From NCBI RefSeq assembly GCF_010727325.1, contig NZ_AP022565.1:682001-746000 (forward strand): DNA of 64,000 nucleotides, given 5' to 3'. The notes beneath the pieces were generated by a model, which saw nothing but the letters and a program-made list of their open reading frames with translations, was not told the DNA's origin and did not search any database. Numbering within the stretch: position 1 is the first letter of the stretch; every line of letters starts with the position of its first letter. Of this stretch, positions 61,625 to 64,000 are shown in pieces. The stretch is from Mycolicibacterium alvei (lineage in GTDB: Bacteria > Actinomycetota > Actinomycetes > Mycobacteriales > Mycobacteriaceae). The position numbers were made by a program, and so were the translations under genes.

Positions 61625-64000
61625 GTCAGCGAGTCCTGCGGTTCGCGCTGGACCGGCTGCGGCCACGGCGCCGGCACGGGACGCTGACGCACCCGCTGCG
61701 GCCACCAGAACCATTTGCCCATCAGTGCGGCGATCGACGGGGTCATGAAGGATCGGATGACCAGGGTGTCGAACAGCAGACCCAGACCGATGGTGGTGCC
61801 CACCTGGCCGATCACGGCCAGTTCGCTGATCGCCATCGACATCATGGTGAAGGCGAACACCAGGCCCGCCGAGGTGACCACCGAACCGGTACCGCCCATG
61901 GCGCGGATGATGCCGGTGTTCAGCCCGGCATGGATCTCCTCTTTGAACCTGGCGACCAGCAGCAGGTTGTAGTCCGCGCCCACGGCCAACAGCACGATGA
62001 CCGCCATCGCGATCACCATCCAGTGCAGCTCGAGCCCGATCAGGTGCTGCCAGATGAGCACCGACAGACCGAACGAGGCGCCGAGGGACAGCACCACGGT
62101 GCCGACGATGACCGCGGCGGCGACCACGCTTCGGGTGAGGATCAACATGATGATGAAAATCAGGCACAGGGCCGCGATTCCGGCGATCAACAGGTCGTAG
62201 TTGGCGCCTTCCTGCATGTCCTTGAAGGTGGCCGCGGTACCGCCGAGGTAGATCTTGGAGCCCTCCAGCGGGGTGCCCTTGATGGCCTCCTTGGCGGCCT
62301 GCTGGATCCCCTCGATGTGGGAGATGCCTTCGGGACTCATCGGATCGCCCTCATGGCTGATGATGAACCGCACCGCGTGCCCGTCGGGGGACAGGAACAT
62401 CTTCATGCCGCGTTTGAAGTCCGGATTCTCGAAGGTCTCCGGCGGCAGATAGAACGAGTCGTCGTTCTTGGAAGCGTCGAACGCCTGGCCCATGGCCGTC
62501 TGGTTCTCCATCATCGCTTCCATCTGATCCTGCAGACCGCCCATCGTGGCCTGCATGGTCAGCATCATGTTCTTCATGTTCTTCATCGTCGTGATCATCG
62601 GGGGCATGATCGTGAGCATCTGTGGCATGAGCTCATCGAGACGGTCCATGTCCGGCATCAGCTTCTGGATGTCGTCGGTCATGGTGTCGATACCGTCAAG
62701 CGAGTCGAAGACCGAACGCATCGACCAGCACAGCGGGATGTTGAAGCACTTGGGTTCCCAGTACAGATAGTTGCGGATCGGGCGGAAGAAATCGTCGAAA
62801 TCGGCGATGTGATCCCGCATTTCGGCCACGTCGACGACCATGGTGTGCATCTTGCCGACCATGCTGTGGGTGGTGTCCGACATCTCCTTGGTCAACCGGA
62901 GCATCTTCTCCATCGTGTCGACCGTTTTCTGCATCTCGTCGGCCTGAACCAACATGTCCTTCATGCGGTCCTGCATGTATTTCATGTTCATCATCTGCGT
63001 CGTGCCCTGCATGCTGATCTGGAACGGGATCGAGGTGTGCTCGATCGGCGTTCCCTGCGGGCGGGTGATGGCCTGGACCCGGGAAATGCCGGGCACCTGG
63101 AAGATTCGCTTGGCGATGCGGTCCACGACCAGGAAGTCCGCCGAGTTGCGTAGATCGTGATCGCTTTCGATCAGCAGCAGTTCGGGGTTCATCCGGGCCT
63201 GCGAGAAGTGGCGGTCGGATGCGGCGTAGCCGGTGTTGGCCGGGAGGTCTGCCGGCAGGTACTGGCGGTCGTTGTAGTTGGTCTGGTATCCGGGCAGGGT
63301 CAGCAGACCGATCAGTGACAGCGCGATGGTGGCGACCAGGATCGGCCCGGGCCAGCGCACCACTGCGGCACCGATCTTGCGCCAGCCGCGGGTACGCATG
63401 GCCCGCTTGGGTTCCAGCGTCTTGCCGAACCTGCTGGCCACCGAGATGATCGCCGGCCCCAGAGTCAGGGCGGCGATCACGCCGGTGACCATGCCGATGG
63501 CCAACGGGATACCCAGTGACCGGAAGTACGGAAGGTTGGTGAAGTGCAGACACAGCGTGGCGCCGGCGATGGTCAGGCCCGAACCCAGCACCACATGCGC
63601 GGTGCCGTGGAACATCGTGTAGTAGGCCTGTTCCCGGTCTTCGCCGACACTTCGGGCCTCTTGATATCGACCTATCAGGAAGATTGCGTAGTCGGTGGAC
63701 GCCGCGATGGCCAACGTGACCAACAGGTTGGTGGCGAACGTGGAGAGTCCGATGATGTCGTAGAAGCCCAGAGCAGCGACGACACCGCGAGCTGCTGAGA
63801 GTGACAGCACCACCATGACCAGCGTGAGGACCACCGTGATGATGGAGCGGTAGACCAGCAGCAGCATGATGATGATGACCGTGAAGGTCAGCGCCTCGAT
63901 GATCCTCACGCTGCGGTCACCGGCGATGTGCTGGTCGGCGGCCAAGGCCGCGGGACCGGTCACGTAGGCCTTGACACCCGGCGGCGGAGTGACACTCTCG
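61621..64000 (-). CDS. MmpL-family RND transporter (5' end outside window)
   Basis: About 793 codons of the C-terminal part of an RND lipid or siderophore exporter. The transmembrane blocks ([40 protein letters not shown] with the proton-relay Asp-Tyr pair) flank a long porter region with a Met-rich helical section ([20 protein letters not shown]). It then has the second block ([20 protein letters not shown]) and a short basic tail. The Met-rich hairpin and cysteine pair (KCFNIPLC) are as in MmpL4/MmpL5, which export mycobactins. Partner MmpS would lie beyond the window. Confidence 0.88.
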   Translation of the reverse strand, partial: ESVTPPPGVKAYVTGPAALAADQHIAGDRSVRIIEALTFTVIIIMLLLVYRSIITVVLTLVMVVLSLSAARGVVAALGFYDIIGLSTFATNLLVTLAIAASTDYAIFLIGRYQEARSVGEDREQAYYTMFHGTAHVVLGSGLTIAGATLCLHFTNLPYFRSLGIPLAIGMVTGVIAALTLGPAIISVASRFGKTLEPKRAMRTRGWRKIGAAVVRWPGPILVATIALSLIGLLTLPGYQTNYNDRQYLPADLPANTGYAASDRHFSQARMNPELLLIESDHDLRNSADFLVVDRIAKRIFQVPGISRVQAITRPQGTPIEHTSIPFQISMQGTTQMMNMKYMQDRMKDMLVQADEMQKTVDTMEKMLRLTKEMSDTTHSMVGKMHTMVVDVAEMRDHIADFDDFFRPIRNYLYWEPKCFNIPLCWSMRSVFDSLDGIDTMTDDIQKLMPDMDRLDELMPQMLTIMPPMITTMKNMKNMMLTMQATMGGLQDQMEAMMENQTAMGQAFDASKNDDSFYLPPETFENPDFKRGMKMFLSPDGHAVRFIISHEGDPMSPEGISHIEGIQQAAKEAIKGTPLEGSKIYLGGTAATFKDMQEGANYDLLIAGIAALCLIFIIMLILTRSVVAAAVIVGTVVLSLGASFGLSVLIWQHLIGLELHWMVIAMAVIVLLAVGADYNLLLVARFKEEIHAGLNTGIIRAMGGTGSVVTSAGLVFAFTMMSMAISELAVIGQVGTTIGLGLLFDTLVIRSFMTPSIAALMGKWFWWPQRVRQRPVPAPWPQPVQREPQDSLT

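Noticed and set aside
61930..63153. 407-codon plus-strand frame opposite mmpL
   Set aside because: His/Arg/Val-rich antisense shadow of the Met-rich MmpL region.

Overview
The window is high-GC actinobacterial DNA and reads as a chromosome segment of a rapidly growing mycobacterium (Mycolicibacterium type). The evidence is an antigen 85 mycolyltransferase, bacterioferritin BfrA beside an iron-box promoter, an MmpL transporter, a CYP125-type P450, an F420-dependent luciferase-like oxidoreductase, a 13E12-type HNH gene with a mycobacterial SOS box, and many leaderless or GTG starts. No rRNA, tRNA, CRISPR array, phage or plasmid module was seen.

Layout. 1-7 kb: TfoX-like fragment, CycA permease, Lon protease with a HAIR/HspR-like site, and an SOS-box HNH gene split by an IS481-family element. 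7-14 kb: molybdopterin oxidoreductase, antigen 85 protein, GH13 hydrolase, deaminase, TPR protein, thioesterase. 14-20 kb: a FUSC membrane protein and a divergent crotonase, split by an IS1634-family (IS1549-like) element that lies between two 1.1-kb direct repeats. 20-24 kb: iron storage (bfd, bfrA), an MFS pump and a carboxymuconolactone decarboxylase-type protein. 24-30 kb: SnoaL, D-aminoacylase, SDR, a deleted dienelactone hydrolase, cupredoxin and P450. 30-43 kb: LLM oxidoreductase, DsbF/CcdA-type thiol pair, agmatinase family, dehydratase, POT peptide transporter, DUF7159-type protein, L,D-transpeptidase, FadR- and XRE-type regulators, CYP125-like P450. 43-50 kb: a secreted-protein gene broken by an IS3-family element, a molybdopterin oxidoreductase with its TetR regulator, nitronate monooxygenase. 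50-64 kb: GH2 glycosidase, CinA, hydrolases, class I aldolase, YaaA, NlpC/P60 protein, ArsR-SRPBCC fusion, and MmpL running off the end.

Themes. Two perfect and three one-mismatch matches to the KstR sterol-repressor motif stand in front of lipid-type genes, including the CYP125-like P450 and the nitronate monooxygenase, so sterol or fatty-acid catabolism is a plausible shared control. Three insertion sequences of three families have each landed in or beside a host gene. Single-base deletions in G/C runs are concentrated in the repeated DNA (IS481, IS3, and one copy of the long direct repeat), which points either to decay or to unpolished assembly of repeats.

The most unusual structure is the IS1549-like insertion. 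Its 1.1-kb target duplication includes the shared promoter region, so both divergent neighbours keep one full-length copy.
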